DNA from: Pseudohongiella sp. O18
Lineage (GTDB): Bacteria; Pseudomonadota; Gammaproteobacteria; Pseudomonadales; Pseudohongiellaceae
Assembly: GCF_021729085.1 (NCBI RefSeq)
Contig: NZ_JAJSAR010000002.1
Span: 1,121,445-1,185,444, forward strand
DNA length: 64,000 nt
Direction: 5' to 3'
Of this stretch, positions 46,373 through 56,254 are shown in pieces. A program made the position numbers and the translations under genes. The notes under the pieces were generated by a model that was not told where the DNA came from, made no database searches, and saw only the letters and a program-made list of their open reading frames with translations. How positions within the stretch are numbered: position 1 is the first letter of the stretch; every line of letters begins with the position of its first letter.

Positions 46373-47617
46373 CTAGACGGTAATGCCATCAATGCCGGCA
46401 ACCGTATGGATATCCTTGTCGCCTCGACCGGACAGATTGACCAGAACCGTCTGATCAGGCGACATGGTCGCTGCCAGCTTAATAGCATAGGCTATCGCAT
46501 GCGCCGACTCGAGGGCCGGGATGATGCCTTCCTTGCGTGTCAGCAAGCGGAATGCATCCAGTGCTTCGGTATCTGTGACCGACACATAGTTGGCGCGACC
46601 GGCATCTTTCAGCCAGGCGTGTTCAGGGCCCACACCCGGGTAGTCCAGACCGGCTGAAACCGAATGCGTCTCCAGAATCTGACCGTTGTCATCGCTCATG
46701 ATGTAGGTACGGTTGCCGTGCAATACGCCGGGCTTGCCCGCCGACAGCGGCGCCGCATGACGGCCGGTCTCGACGCCGTCACCACCAGCTTCGACACCAT
46801 AAATCGCCACATCTTTGTCGCGCAGGAAGGGATGGAACAGACCAATGGCATTGGATCCACCACCCACACAGGCAACCAGCGCGTCCGGCAATTTACCGTA
46901 CTCGGCCAGCGACTGCTCACGGGCTTCGCGACCGATGATGGCCTGAAAATCTCGGACCAGCATGGGATAAGGGTGTGGGCCGGCCACGGTACCAATAATG
47001 TAGTAGGTGTTATCTACGTTGGTTGCCCAGTCGCGCAGTGCCTCATTCATGGCGTCCTTCAAAGTGCGGGACCCGGAAGTCACAGACACAACATTGGCTC
47101 CCAGCAGTTTCATGCGGTAGACGTTTGCTGCCTGACGTTTGACGTCCTCGGCTCCCATGTAGACATGACACTCCAACCCCAGCCGGGCCGCTACCGTGGC
47201 GCTGGCCACTCCGTGCTGACCGGCACCGGTTTCGGCGATGATGCGCGGCTTGCCCATGTATTTGGCCAGCAGTGCCTGCCCGATGGTGTTGTTGATCTTG
47301 TGCGCACCGGTGTGATTGAGATCTTCCCGCTTGAGAATGATCTTTGCGCCGCCGGCATGTTCGCTCAGTCTTTCAGCGTGATACAGCGGCGATGGCCGGC
47401 CAACGTAATGCGCCATGTCGTAGTCGAAGTCACGCCAGAACTGCGGATCGCCAGACAGTTGACGATAGACGCGATCGAGCTCTTCTACAGCTGCCATCAG
47501 CGTTTCGCCAACAAAGATCCCGCCAAATCGACCAAAATGGCCGGTCAGGTCGGGACCACTGAACGGATCCTGCGCGGTTGCCGTAGTGGCAACATGTTCT
47601 GACTCAGATACGGACAC
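46373..47617 (-). CDS. trpB: Tryptophan synthase beta chain
   Basis: A PLP enzyme that joins indole and serine to make tryptophan. The 414-residue product has the PLP lysine in [11 protein letters not shown], the phosphate-binding VGGGSNAIG and the C-terminal [12 protein letters not shown] start at 47617 is chosen because AAGAGG lies 6 nt upstream and the resulting length fits the family. A longer open frame reaching 47737 would run deep into trpF. The chosen start overlaps the trpF stop by 14 nt. Confidence 0.94.
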   Translation of the reverse strand: MSVSESEHVATTATAQDPFSGPDLTGHFGRFGGIFVGETLMAAVEELDRVYRQLSGDPQFWRDFDYDMAHYVGRPSPLYHAERLSEHAGGAKIILKREDLNHTGAHKINNTIGQALLAKYMGKPRIIAETGAGQHGVASATVAARLGLECHVYMGAEDVKRQAANVYRMKLLGANVVSVTSGSRTLKDAMNEALRDWATNVDNTYYIIGTVAGPHPYPMLVRDFQAIIGREAREQSLAEYGKLPDALVACVGGGSNAIGLFHPFLRDKDVAIYGVEAGGDGVETGRHAAPLSAGKPGVLHGNRTYIMSDDNGQILETHSVSAGLDYPGVGPEHAWLKDAGRANYVSVTDTEALDAFRLLTRKEGIIPALESAHAIAYAIKLAATMSPDQTVLVNLSGRGDKDIHTVAGIDGITV

Positions 47618-48278
47618 GGTTAACCTCTTCAAAAAATGCCTGCAGTTTATCCGGGTCTTTGATACCCGGCTCGCTTTCCACCCCGGAGCTGAGATCCAGC
47701 GCCCAGGGTCGAACCTCGTTGATGGCACGGGCGGCATTGTCAGCGCTCAGCCCCCCGGCCAGGACAACCGGTGCGGCAATCTGCTCTACACAGCGCCGCG
47801 CCAGCATCCAGTCAAATTGTTTACCTGTCCCGCCGCGCTGCTGCGGGTCGTAGGTGTCCAGCAATATGGCACTGGCCCCGGAAAATTGCTCAGCCTGCTT
47901 TTCGACCTGCTGCAGAAGCTTCCCGTGGCCGCTCTCGTCAGCTTCTGCCGGCACGCGCACAACCTTGATGTAGGGTATGGCAAATGACTCACAGAACGCG
48001 GGGTCCTCATCGCCATGAAATTGCAGACAGTCCAGATGAACCGCCTGCAGGGTGGACTCCACATCAATACGCTGCGGGTTAACAAACAGACCCACAACAC
48101 TGACAAATGCTGGCACTGCGGCGCGAATTTCGGCAGCCTGCCTCAGTGTGATGGCGCGTTTACTGCCGGCATAGAACATCAGACCCAGTGCATCCGCACC
48201 CAGTCTGGCGGCCAGCACGGCATCCTGAGGACGGGTTATGCCGCAGATTTTTACGCGTGTTCGCAATGTCATGCTCAT
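47604..48278 (-). CDS. trpF: Phosphoribosylanthranilate isomerase
   Basis: Catalyses the third step of tryptophan synthesis from anthranilate. The 224-residue TIM-barrel has the catalytic cysteine in [13 protein letters not shown] (about 7-19) and the product-binding [14 protein letters not shown] near 165-178 and [18 protein letters not shown] codons at 1 and 3 are both possible starts. It follows truA after a 235-nt gap that holds a promoter-like element and a possible small leader gene. Confidence 0.96.
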   Translation of the reverse strand: MSMTLRTRVKICGITRPQDAVLAARLGADALGLMFYAGSKRAITLRQAAEIRAAVPAFVSVVGLFVNPQRIDVESTLQAVHLDCLQFHGDEDPAFCESFAIPYIKVVRVPAEADESGHGKLLQQVEKQAEQFSGASAILLDTYDPQQRGGTGKQFDWMLARRCVEQIAAPVVLAGGLSADNAARAINEVRPWALDLSSGVESEPGIKDPDKLQAFFEEVNRVRI

Positions 48279-48415
48279 CCTGAGGGTCGTTCAGTTGTTT
48301 TTCCGGGAGCAAATCGACGCTGCCATGCGCCGTCATTCAGGTCCTGCCTGATTGCATCAAGCTCTGTTTCGACACAAGGCAGGGGCCCGGATTTTACCAG
48401 AGAACACGCGTTCAT
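48275..48415 (-). CDS. Possible 46-residue leader ORF coupled to trpF
   Basis: A small open frame (MNACSLVKSGPLPCVE..., one Trp) whose TGA overlaps the trpF ATG as ATGA. A TATACT box (48421-48426 on this strand) ends 5 nt before its ATG, so a transcript from it would be nearly leaderless. No protein family was recognised. It may instead be untranslated leader; the coupling geometry is the only positive sign. Confidence 0.3.
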   Translation of the reverse strand: MNACSLVKSGPLPCVETELDAIRQDLNDGAWQRRFAPGKTTERPSG

Positions 48416-48513
48416 GTGTGAGTATAACCGGGACTGAGGGGAAAAATGCTCAAGGGATGTTGCTGTGTACACTTTGCGTCAGCGCAATTGCAGCCAGCGC
48501 CACAGGCGAGAAT

Positions 48514-49305
48514 CTACAGAAAGCATGGCCCCAGCGGCAACTGCGGCAGATCCGGATAATCGGGATAGCCAACATGAACCAGGAACAGGCCATCGGGACG
48601 TGCCGTATCGCCACCCTTCTTGCGGTCCCGGCTCATCAGCACGTCGCGCACCCAGTCTGTGGGCTGTCTGGCGAAGCCCACCTGCAACAATGTACCCGTG
48701 ATGTTGCGAACCATATGCAGCAGAAAGGCGTTTGCCTCGACTTCAACAATGATAAAACGGTTGTGCCGGTAAACCGCGATTGAGCGAATCTCCCGGAACG
48801 GTGAATTGGCCTGACAACCAGAGCCCCGAAACGAACTGAAATCATGTTCGCCCAGCAGATGCTGGGCCGCCTCATGCATCATCGCAACATTCAGAGGCTG
48901 ACGCACGTGTGTCAGCTGACCCACAAGCACAGTTGGTTTGACTGGCTGATCATAGATGACATAACGATAGCGGCGGCTGCGGGCCGAATGACGGGCATGG
49001 AAATTATCATCAACCGGCGTGGCCCACTGCACACGAATCTCAGGCGGCAGATGGGTATTGGTGCCCATTACCCAGGCCTTGGCGCCCCGGTCTATGGCTG
49101 TGTCGAAATGGATAACCTGGCCCGTGGCATGGACACCGGCGTCAGTGCGGCCCGCGCAGCTGATCGCCACTTGCTGGTTTGCGATACGCGAGAGCGCCGT
49201 TTCCAGTTGGCCCTGGACTGTCGGCAGTGGTGGCGAGGCCTGGCGCTGCCAGCCGGAAAAGCGGGCGCCATTATATTCAACGCCCAGAGCAATACGGGTA
49301 GTCAA
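48514..49305 (-). CDS. truA: tRNA pseudouridine(38-40) synthase
   Basis: Converts uridines 38-40 in the anticodon arm of many tRNAs to pseudouridine. The 263-residue product has the catalytic aspartate in CAGRTDAGVHATGQVIHFDT (about 50-69) and the family segments FHARHSARSRRYRYVIYD and NAFLLHMVRNITGTLLQVG. It follows fimV by 15 nt, keeping the asd-fimV-truA-trpF order found in Pseudomonas-type genomes. Confidence 0.96.
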   Translation of the reverse strand: MTTRIALGVEYNGARFSGWQRQASPPLPTVQGQLETALSRIANQQVAISCAGRTDAGVHATGQVIHFDTAIDRGAKAWVMGTNTHLPPEIRVQWATPVDDNFHARHSARSRRYRYVIYDQPVKPTVLVGQLTHVRQPLNVAMMHEAAQHLLGEHDFSSFRGSGCQANSPFREIRSIAVYRHNRFIIVEVEANAFLLHMVRNITGTLLQVGFARQPTDWVRDVLMSRDRKKGGDTARPDGLFLVHVGYPDYPDLPQLPLGPCFL

Positions 49306-49320
49306 TTCGATTCCTGCAGA

Positions 49321-51813
49321 TTATTCCAGACGGTCAAGCAATGACTGGGCTTCCTGGCGCTGGGTCTCAGTTCCCTCTTCCAGCACTTCACCCAGAATTT
49401 CTCTGGCACCCGCTTCATCGCCCATGTCGATATAGGCACGCGCCAGATCAAGCTTGGTTGCAGCTTCATCGCTGTCCGACAGCAGCGGGAAGTCGTCTTC
49501 GTCTTCCGCCGCATCGTCTTCGGTCATTTCTTCACTGGGTATGAAGGCCAGATCATCAAACTCATCGGTACTGGTGGAGCTGGCATCAGCTTTGACGTCC
49601 GGCTCACTGAGGTCGTAGTCATCTGCAATGGCAGTTGTTTCTGGCTCTGGCTCTGGCTCAGGCTCTGGTTCGGGCTCTGGCTCTGGCTCTGGCTCCATGA
49701 CAGTTTCGGGTTCCGGTTCTGGCTCAGCGAAAGGCTCCGGCTCGGACTCAAACGACTGCTCCTGCTCCCGCTCCTGCCCCGGCCACTCCAGCTCGGCATC
49801 AAGTTCTGACTCGAAGTCGGACTCCGACGGCGACGCCGGCTCGGCCTCAACTGTCGACTCATCAGGCTGGTTGAGGTCGAATTCATCATCGAGGTCATAG
49901 GCAGACGCATCAGTATCATCCCAGGCGCTGTCCGCATCACTCAGGTCGTCGCCACTGAAAACCTGGGTTTCTGAACTCTGTGACTGGGCGATGGCGTCTT
50001 CTGGTGCCGATTCGTCATCGAAGACCATAGCCTCGTCGGTGTCTTCTTCTGGGGTCTGCCACGGGTCGCTGTCAGCCTGGTCAGTTTCCTGCTGTTCCGA
50101 CTCGACCTCTTCATAGGCCTGCGCCATGGTTGCCGCGGCGGTACTGGGCGTGTAGACAACACCATCGTCATCATCATCGCTGTCTTCCTGTTCGGCTGCC
50201 GCTTCGCCATCAGCGTCAACAACTGAGTCGGCCTGCCGGCTGGCATCCGCCTCGGCTGCCGCGGCGGCGACACCGGCAAACAGCATTTCATCGGAATCCT
50301 CATCGCCCAGCTTCATCTCGTCATTGCTGCGCTGTGATTCCTGCTCAGCTGCCCTTGCGGCCCGGTTGCGCCATACCAGGAAGGCCACAATCGACAGCAC
50401 CAGTGCCGCCAGCAGGCTCAACAGCAACCAGGTGTTGCTGATCATCATATTAAGGAACTGCTGAACCGGTCCGCCCTCTGGCGCCATGGTGACAACCGTA
50501 TCCGGCTGATCCGCCTCATCGGCTCGTGCAGAGTCCTGGTCGGCCAGTGACTCCTGTAATTGCGCCAGTTCCAGGTCGCGCAGGCGAATGATTTCCTGGG
50601 CGGAGGCAATCTGTTGCTGCAGCATGTCCAGGCGCGCGTTCAGCTCGCGATTCTCTGAGTCCAGTTCGTCAAGCTCTTCCTGACGAACGGCGAGTCGATC
50701 TTCCAGCTCATTCAGACGACGTTCCCGCTCAGCATCCTGGTTTCCGGCGGCACTGGTGTCAGGTTGATCATCGGATTCTTCATCTTCATCGACGGCGACC
50801 ACGCGCAGTTCACCCTGATTGGTGCTGCCGCTGGCCGTTGACGTAGCCGGCTGCGTCGGCTGAGGCGCGGTTCCCCGATTGGCAAACGCCTGATTCTGGC
50901 GCTGAACTTCCTGCACCGCCTCGGCATTGGCAAGACGACGTATCTCGTCCAGTTCGGGCACGCGCAACACGGCGCCACGTTGCACCTGATTGATATTGCC
51001 GCCTATGAAGGCTTCAGGATTCAGTCGCTGCAGTGCCAGCATGGTCTGCTGCACGCTGACCGAACTGTCGGGACGCGCTCGCAGTGCAAGCTCCCATAAG
51101 GTATCGCCCGCATTGACTGTCAGGGTGCTGGCGTTGGCCAGAAGTTCCGGATCGGGTGTGCTGGCCGCATTTGATGTTGGTGTCGCTGGCTCTGAGCTTA
51201 CGTTATTGGCAGAAGTCTGTTCGTCTGGCTGTGCGACAGCATCAGTGGGAGCAGCCGTCTCGACGGTGCCGGATGTCTCAGCAAGGGTTTGAGCCGGAGC
51301 GGTTTCGGCCTGCTCCGCGGAGTCTTCGACGGGAGCTTGTGATTCCTCTTCCGGCACATCCAGCACCACGGAACGGACTGGCGAAAACTCGGATATATTG
51401 CCGGTCTGGGCGGTGAACGCCGGGGCTTCCAGTCGCAGGGTATATTCGGTCAGCACACGGCCGCTGGGCCAGCGGGTGTCCAACAGGAGGCTGATGAAGG
51501 GTTCATCAATCGTAACGGGAGCGCTCAGCGTGACGATTGGTCCGCCAGCAGCGTTAAGATTGACGTCAAACTGCAGATTGTCCAGGACCGGGTCGCGCTC
51601 CAGGGACAGACGTTCGAAATCCTCGGATTCCGCCACCATAACCCGGATGGCCTCTGCATCCAGACCTTCGATATCCAGCAGACTGATGGTGGCGACCAGC
51701 GGTTCGTCACTGTTACTGGTCAGTGTCAGATCACCCAGCTCAACGGCTGCCGCCCGCCCGCCTGCCAGCAGTGCCAGCGCGGTAATTAGTGGGAGCAGCC
51801 GTTTTACCATCAT
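49321..51813 (-). CDS. fimV: FimV-like polar/pilus assembly protein
   Basis: An 830-residue protein that in Pseudomonas and Vibrio relatives binds peptidoglycan and organises polar structures including type IV pili. In order: signal peptide (about 1-24), the FimV N-terminal domain (AVELGDLTLTSNSDEPLVATI, then LRLEAPAFT, about 24-140), a Ser/Ala/Glu-rich linker, a LysM-like domain (LTVNAGDTLWELALRARPD, near 232-295) and a coiled coil (near 365-430). A transmembrane helix (TWLLLSLLAALVLSIVAFLVW, about 455-475), a very acidic cytosolic region with an EP repeat, and the C-terminal FimV helix (LDLARAYIDMGDEAGAREILGEVLEEG) follow. Confidence 0.93.
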   Translation of the reverse strand: MMVKRLLPLITALALLAGGRAAAVELGDLTLTSNSDEPLVATISLLDIEGLDAEAIRVMVAESEDFERLSLERDPVLDNLQFDVNLNAAGGPIVTLSAPVTIDEPFISLLLDTRWPSGRVLTEYTLRLEAPAFTAQTGNISEFSPVRSVVLDVPEEESQAPVEDSAEQAETAPAQTLAETSGTVETAAPTDAVAQPDEQTSANNVSSEPATPTSNAASTPDPELLANASTLTVNAGDTLWELALRARPDSSVSVQQTMLALQRLNPEAFIGGNINQVQRGAVLRVPELDEIRRLANAEAVQEVQRQNQAFANRGTAPQPTQPATSTASGSTNQGELRVVAVDEDEESDDQPDTSAAGNQDAERERRLNELEDRLAVRQEELDELDSENRELNARLDMLQQQIASAQEIIRLRDLELAQLQESLADQDSARADEADQPDTVVTMAPEGGPVQQFLNMMISNTWLLLSLLAALVLSIVAFLVWRNRAARAAEQESQRSNDEMKLGDEDSDEMLFAGVAAAAAEADASRQADSVVDADGEAAAEQEDSDDDDDGVVYTPSTAAATMAQAYEEVESEQQETDQADSDPWQTPEEDTDEAMVFDDESAPEDAIAQSQSSETQVFSGDDLSDADSAWDDTDASAYDLDDEFDLNQPDESTVEAEPASPSESDFESELDAELEWPGQEREQEQSFESEPEPFAEPEPEPETVMEPEPEPEPEPEPEPEPEPETTAIADDYDLSEPDVKADASSTSTDEFDDLAFIPSEEMTEDDAAEDEDDFPLLSDSDEAATKLDLARAYIDMGDEAGAREILGEVLEEGTETQRQEAQSLLDRLE
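49640..49693. repeat. Tandem hexamer repeat encoding Glu-Pro pairs in FimV
   Basis: Nine units of TCTGGC or single-base variants read, on the minus strand, as an uninterrupted (Glu-Pro)n stretch in the cytosolic part of FimV. Unit number could vary by slippage without breaking the frame. Confidence 0.85.
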
Positions 51814-51855
51814 TGCATCCTTTTCGACAGCGTGCTGAGAAACAGGCTCAAGTAT

Positions 51856-52875
51856 TTATGATAAATAGTCTTTTATCAACACTTCAGCAATCTGGATGGA
51901 GTTCAATGCCGCGCCTTTGCGGACATTGTCACCCACCACCCACAGATCGATACCGTTAGGATGTGAGATATCTTTGCGGATACGACCGACCAGAACTTCG
52001 TCCTTGCCAGCGGAGTCGCCTACCGCTGTCGGGTAGCCACCGTCTTTGCGCTCATCCATCAGTTTGGCGCCAGGTGCCTTGCTGATCAGTTCACGCACTT
52101 CCTCGACAGTGATGGGCTCGCGAGTCTCCAGATGCACCGCTTCGGAATGGCTGAAGAACACTGGAACGCGGACGCAGGTTGCGTTCACTTCAACGCTTTT
52201 GTCGAGGATCTTTTTGGTTTCCCACGACATCTTCATTTCTTCTTTGGTGTAACCGTTTTCCAGGAACACATCAATGTGCGGCAGCGCATTAAAGGCGATC
52301 TGCTTTGGATACACATTGCATTCTGCTTCTTTGCCATTCAGCAGTGCAGCTGTCTGGGCCGCCAGCTCTTCGATGGCCTCTTTGCCAGTGCCGGAAACTG
52401 CCTGATAGGTCGACACGTTGATACGGGTAATGCCCACTTTATCGTGAATCGGCTTTAATGCCACCAGCATCTGAATGGTGGAGCAGTTCGGATTGGCAAT
52501 GATATTGCGGTTGGTGTAGTTCGCGATCGCCTCCGGATTGACTTCCGGGACCACCAAAGGAATGTCGTCGTCGTAGCGGAACTGCGAGGTATTGTCGATC
52601 ACGATACAGCCTGCTGCGCCCGCCTTGGGGGCGTAGACTTCGGAGATGCTGCCGCCAGCTGAGAACAGGCCAATATCCGCCTTGCTGAAATCAAACTCGG
52701 CCAGATTCTGAACTGTCACAGGCTTGCCATGGAACATGACCGTGCTGCCCGCAGAGCGCTCGCTGGCCAATGGGAACAGTTCGTTTACCGGAAAATTACG
52801 CTCTTCCAGAATGCTGATCAGAGTTTCGCCGACGGCGCCGGTGGCTCCGACCACGGCCACATTGAACTTTTTCAT
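51856..52875 (-). CDS. asd: Aspartate-semialdehyde dehydrogenase
   Basis: Makes aspartate semialdehyde for lysine, diaminopimelate, threonine and methionine synthesis. The 339-residue product has the NADP-binding VVGATGAVGETLISILEERNFPV (8-30), the catalytic cysteine in NPNCSTIQM (near 133) and the RVPVFFSHSEAV active-site segment. It belongs to the USG-1/Gram-positive-like ASADH branch of about 340 residues rather than the 367-residue E. coli type. It lies between leuD and fimV; leuB, which often stands between leuD and asd, is absent. Confidence 0.95.
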   Translation of the reverse strand: MKKFNVAVVGATGAVGETLISILEERNFPVNELFPLASERSAGSTVMFHGKPVTVQNLAEFDFSKADIGLFSAGGSISEVYAPKAGAAGCIVIDNTSQFRYDDDIPLVVPEVNPEAIANYTNRNIIANPNCSTIQMLVALKPIHDKVGITRINVSTYQAVSGTGKEAIEELAAQTAALLNGKEAECNVYPKQIAFNALPHIDVFLENGYTKEEMKMSWETKKILDKSVEVNATCVRVPVFFSHSEAVHLETREPITVEEVRELISKAPGAKLMDERKDGGYPTAVGDSAGKDEVLVGRIRKDISHPNGIDLWVVGDNVRKGAALNSIQIAEVLIKDYLS

Positions 52876-52972
52876 ATCATCTCCCTTCAGTGGTGAGGAT
52901 CATTGCTGTCAGGTCTGCGTTTGCCTGAGTGCCAGCTGTCAGCGGCTGGCACTTCGGCTATCACTTGTACGC

Positions 52973-53626
52973 TCAGGACTTCGCTGGTGTACCAAAGTAC
53001 CAGGGCGATTTCTCACGCCACTGGGATTCAAACGCGCTGATGGCGTCGGCATCTTCCAGCGTCAGCCCGATATCGTCCAGACCGTTCAGCAGGCAGTGCT
53101 TGCGAAACGCATCAACGTCAAAACTGATGGTGCTGCCATCGGGCTTGGTAATGGTTTGCGCAGGCAGATCAACCGTCAGTTGATAGCCCTCATTGGCCTC
53201 AACCTCCTTGAACAGCTGATCGACAGTTTGTTTATCTAAAACAATGGGTAATATGCCATTCTTAAAGCAATTATTAAAAAATATGTCCGCGAAGCTAGGT
53301 GCGATGAGTACGCGAAATCCATAATCATCCAGCGCCCAGGGGGCGTGCTCGCGGCTTGATCCGCAGCCAAAATTGTCGCGTGCCAGCAGCACACTGGCAT
53401 CTTTATAACGAGGCTGGTTCAGCACGAAGTCGTGGTTGATTGGACGCTTGCTGTTGTCCGCATCAGGCTCGCCTTTGTCCAGGTAGCGATGTTCATCAAA
53501 CAGGTTGATACCAAAACCGCTGCGCTTGATGGACTTCAGAAACTGCTTCGGGATGATGAAGTCAGTATCTACGTTGGCCCGATCCAGTGGCATGGCCAAT
53601 CCAGTGTGTACAGTAAATGCTCTCAT
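52973..53626 (-). CDS. leuD: 3-isopropylmalate dehydratase small subunit
   Basis: With LeuC it isomerises 2-isopropylmalate to 3-isopropylmalate in leucine synthesis. The 217-residue product has [29 protein letters not shown] and the [17 protein letters not shown] segments of the aconitase-type swivelling domain. It follows leuC by 2 nt. The 97-nt gap to asd carries only an 8-bp hairpin (52929-52936 with 52945-52952). Confidence 0.97.
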   Translation of the reverse strand: MRAFTVHTGLAMPLDRANVDTDFIIPKQFLKSIKRSGFGINLFDEHRYLDKGEPDADNSKRPINHDFVLNQPRYKDASVLLARDNFGCGSSREHAPWALDDYGFRVLIAPSFADIFFNNCFKNGILPIVLDKQTVDQLFKEVEANEGYQLTVDLPAQTITKPDGSTISFDVDAFRKHCLLNGLDDIGLTLEDADAISAFESQWREKSPWYFGTPAKS

Positions 53627-53628
53627 GA

Positions 53629-55059
53629 TCAGTGCTCCAGCAGAATATCACGCACGTCGACAAAATGGCCGTGGATGGCCGCCGCAGCCGCCATCGCCGG
53701 GCTGACCAGGTGGGTCCGCCCACCGAAACCCTGGCGACCTTCGAAGTTACGGTTGGAGGTAGACGCGCAATGTTTGCCAGCAGGCAGCTGGTCGGCATTC
53801 ATGGCCAGACACATGGAACAGCCCGGCTCACGCCATTCAAGGCCTGCTTCGATGAAAATCTTGTCCAGGCCTTCCGCTTCCGCCTGCTGCTTGACCAGAC
53901 CAGAGCCCGGTACAACCATTGCCAGCTCGATATTGCTGGCGACCTTGCGGCCTTTGACCACAGCCGCCGCAGCGCGCAGATCTTCGATGCGTGAGTTGGT
54001 GCAGGAGCCAATGAAGACGTACTCCAGCTTGATATCACGAATCGGTGTGCGCGGTTTCAGACCCATGTACTTCAGCGCCTGGCGAATATTGCTGGCACGT
54101 GAGCTGTCAGTTTCCAGATCCGGGTCTGGCACCTCGCCAGTAACCGGGGCAACCATCTCAGGTGAGGTTCCCCAGGTGACCTGAGGGATGATGTCAGCAG
54201 CGTCCAGCACCACCACACGGTCAAAGTGCGCATCAGCATCACTGACCAGCGTGCGCCAGTAGTCGGCGGCACGATCAAACATCTCACCCTGCGGGGCAAA
54301 CGGACGCCCCTTGATGTAGTTGACGGTGGTCTCATCAACCGCGATCAGACCGGCACGCGCACCCGCTTCGATAGCCATGTTGCAGACTGTCATGCGGCCT
54401 TCCATGCTCAGTGACTGAATCGCTTCGCCACCAAATTCAATGGTGTAGCCCGTGCCACCAGCCGTACCAATTTCGCCAATGATGGCCAGCACGATGTCTT
54501 TGGCAGTCACGCCCGGGTTGAGCTGACCGTCGACACGGATCAGCATGTTCTTCATTTTGCGCTGTATCAGACACTGGGTTGCCATGACGTGCTCGACTTC
54601 CGAGGTCCCGATACCGTGTGCCAGTGCACCCAGCGCACCGTGCGTTGAGGTGTGCGAATCACCACAGACAATGGTCATGCCGGGCAGGGTTGCACCCTGC
54701 TCCGGGCCCACGACGTGCACAATGCCCTGACGGATATCGTTCATGTCCAGCTCGGTAATACCAAACTCCAGGCAGTTGGCGTCCAGGGTTTTTACCTGGA
54801 TGCGTGATACCGGATCGATGATGCCTTCCAGACCCCGGCTGCGCTCCGCCTTGGTGGTCGGGATATTGTGATCCGGCGTTGCCAGATTGGCATCGGCACG
54901 CCAGGGTTTACGGCCAGCCAGGCGCAGCCCCTCGAAGGCCTGCGGCGAGGTCACTTCGTGTATCAGTTGCCGATCGATATAGATCAGCGCCGTGCCATCA
55001 TCGCGCTGTTTGACCAGGTGCGAATCCCAGAGCTTGTCGTACAGAGTTTTTCCAGCCAT
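53629..55059 (-). CDS. leuC: 3-isopropylmalate dehydratase large subunit
   Basis: The iron-sulphur subunit of isopropylmalate isomerase. The 476-residue product has [27 protein letters not shown] (near 130-155) and the cluster cysteines in FIGSCTNSR (near 350) and [10 protein letters not shown] (near 410), as in the aconitase family. The length fits the E. coli enzyme (466). It forms a two-gene unit with leuD. Confidence 0.97.
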   Translation of the reverse strand: MAGKTLYDKLWDSHLVKQRDDGTALIYIDRQLIHEVTSPQAFEGLRLAGRKPWRADANLATPDHNIPTTKAERSRGLEGIIDPVSRIQVKTLDANCLEFGITELDMNDIRQGIVHVVGPEQGATLPGMTIVCGDSHTSTHGALGALAHGIGTSEVEHVMATQCLIQRKMKNMLIRVDGQLNPGVTAKDIVLAIIGEIGTAGGTGYTIEFGGEAIQSLSMEGRMTVCNMAIEAGARAGLIAVDETTVNYIKGRPFAPQGEMFDRAADYWRTLVSDADAHFDRVVVLDAADIIPQVTWGTSPEMVAPVTGEVPDPDLETDSSRASNIRQALKYMGLKPRTPIRDIKLEYVFIGSCTNSRIEDLRAAAAVVKGRKVASNIELAMVVPGSGLVKQQAEAEGLDKIFIEAGLEWREPGCSMCLAMNADQLPAGKHCASTSNRNFEGRQGFGGRTHLVSPAMAAAAAIHGHFVDVRDILLEH

Positions 55060-55132
55060 GAATCATTCCCGCCTTGCATGCTTCCCGGATCAGGAAGCCT
55101 TGTTAAGATCTGCCTACAATTATATGAATTTA

Positions 55133-56218
55133 CTAAATTTTTGGAGTCGTGCAACGCACATCGGCGTTTTGTGCACGATGCCGCATCAGGTGATCCATCA
55201 ACACGATGGCCAGCATGGCCTCGGCGATGGGCACTGCACGGATTCCCACACAGGGATCATGCCTGCCGGTTGTCACCACCTCGACTTCATTGCCATCCAC
55301 GTCAATGGAGCGGCCCGGTAATCGCAGGCTGGACGTTGGTTTCAGCGCGATATGCGCAACTATGTCCTGCCCGCTGGAGATACCGCCCAGCACGCCGCCA
55401 GCGTTGTTGGAGAGGAACCCACCGGGTGTCATCTCATCACGGTGTTCGGTGCCCTTCTGGGTGACCGATTCAAAGCCGGCACCGATCTCTATGCCCTTGA
55501 CGGCATTGATGCTCATCAGCGCATGAGCGATGTCCGCGTCAAGTCGGTCGAAAACCGGCTCACCCAGACCTACCGGCACACCGCTGGCAACCACAGAGAT
55601 GCGGGCACCAATGGAGTTACCTTCCTTGTTCAGCGCCGACATGTAAGCTTCCATCTCCGCCACCTTGCTGGCATCCGGACAGAAGAATGCATTCTGTTCG
55701 ACCTGATCCCAGTCCAGGGTCTCTGCCTTGATGGGACCGAGCTGGCTGAGATAGGCACGTACCTGCACACCGCAATGCTGCTGCAAATACTTTTTGGCAA
55801 TTGCTCCAGCCGCCACGCGCATCGCAGTTTCCCGTGCCGAGGAGCGACCACCGCCACGATAATCGCGCATGCCGTACTTCTGCTGATAGGTATAATCAGC
55901 ATGAGCAGGCCGGAATATATCTTTGATTTTACTGTAATCTTTTGAGCGCTGATCGGTATTTTCAATCAGCAGACCAATAGGTGTACCAGTGGTCCTGCCC
56001 TCGAACACGCCCGACAGAATTTTAACCTCATCGGCCTCTCTGCGCTGCGTTGTAAAACGCGATTGACCCGGTTTGCGGCGATCCAGATCGCGCTGCAGAT
56101 CCTCGGCGGACAGCTCCAGGCCCGGCGGACAGCCATCAACGATGCAACCCAGGGCCAGGCCATGGCTTTCGCCAAAACTGGTCACAGTAAACAGACTTCC
56201 CAGGGTGTTGCCGGCCAT
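55133..56218 (-). CDS. aroC: Chorismate synthase
   Basis: Uses reduced FMN to convert EPSP to chorismate, the last shared step of aromatic amino-acid synthesis. The 361-residue product has the signatures [21 protein letters not shown] (about 13-33), [28 protein letters not shown] and [16 protein letters not shown]. It follows prmB by 36 nt in the prmB-aroC pair, a common arrangement. Confidence 0.97.
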   Translation of the reverse strand: MAGNTLGSLFTVTSFGESHGLALGCIVDGCPPGLELSAEDLQRDLDRRKPGQSRFTTQRREADEVKILSGVFEGRTTGTPIGLLIENTDQRSKDYSKIKDIFRPAHADYTYQQKYGMRDYRGGGRSSARETAMRVAAGAIAKKYLQQHCGVQVRAYLSQLGPIKAETLDWDQVEQNAFFCPDASKVAEMEAYMSALNKEGNSIGARISVVASGVPVGLGEPVFDRLDADIAHALMSINAVKGIEIGAGFESVTQKGTEHRDEMTPGGFLSNNAGGVLGGISSGQDIVAHIALKPTSSLRLPGRSIDVDGNEVEVVTTGRHDPCVGIRAVPIAEAMLAIVLMDHLMRHRAQNADVRCTTPKI

Positions 56219-56254
56219 TGCTCAGGTTTCCATTACCTAGTAAAAAGGCGAGCA

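Noticed and set aside
46664-47602. A 312-codon plus-strand frame opposite trpB
   Set aside because: It is antisense to a fully conserved trpB and has no recognisable protein features; it is a by-product of GC-rich codon use.
49640-49693. Short tandem units considered as a CRISPR-like array
   Set aside because: The units are contiguous hexamers without spacers and lie in frame within fimV.
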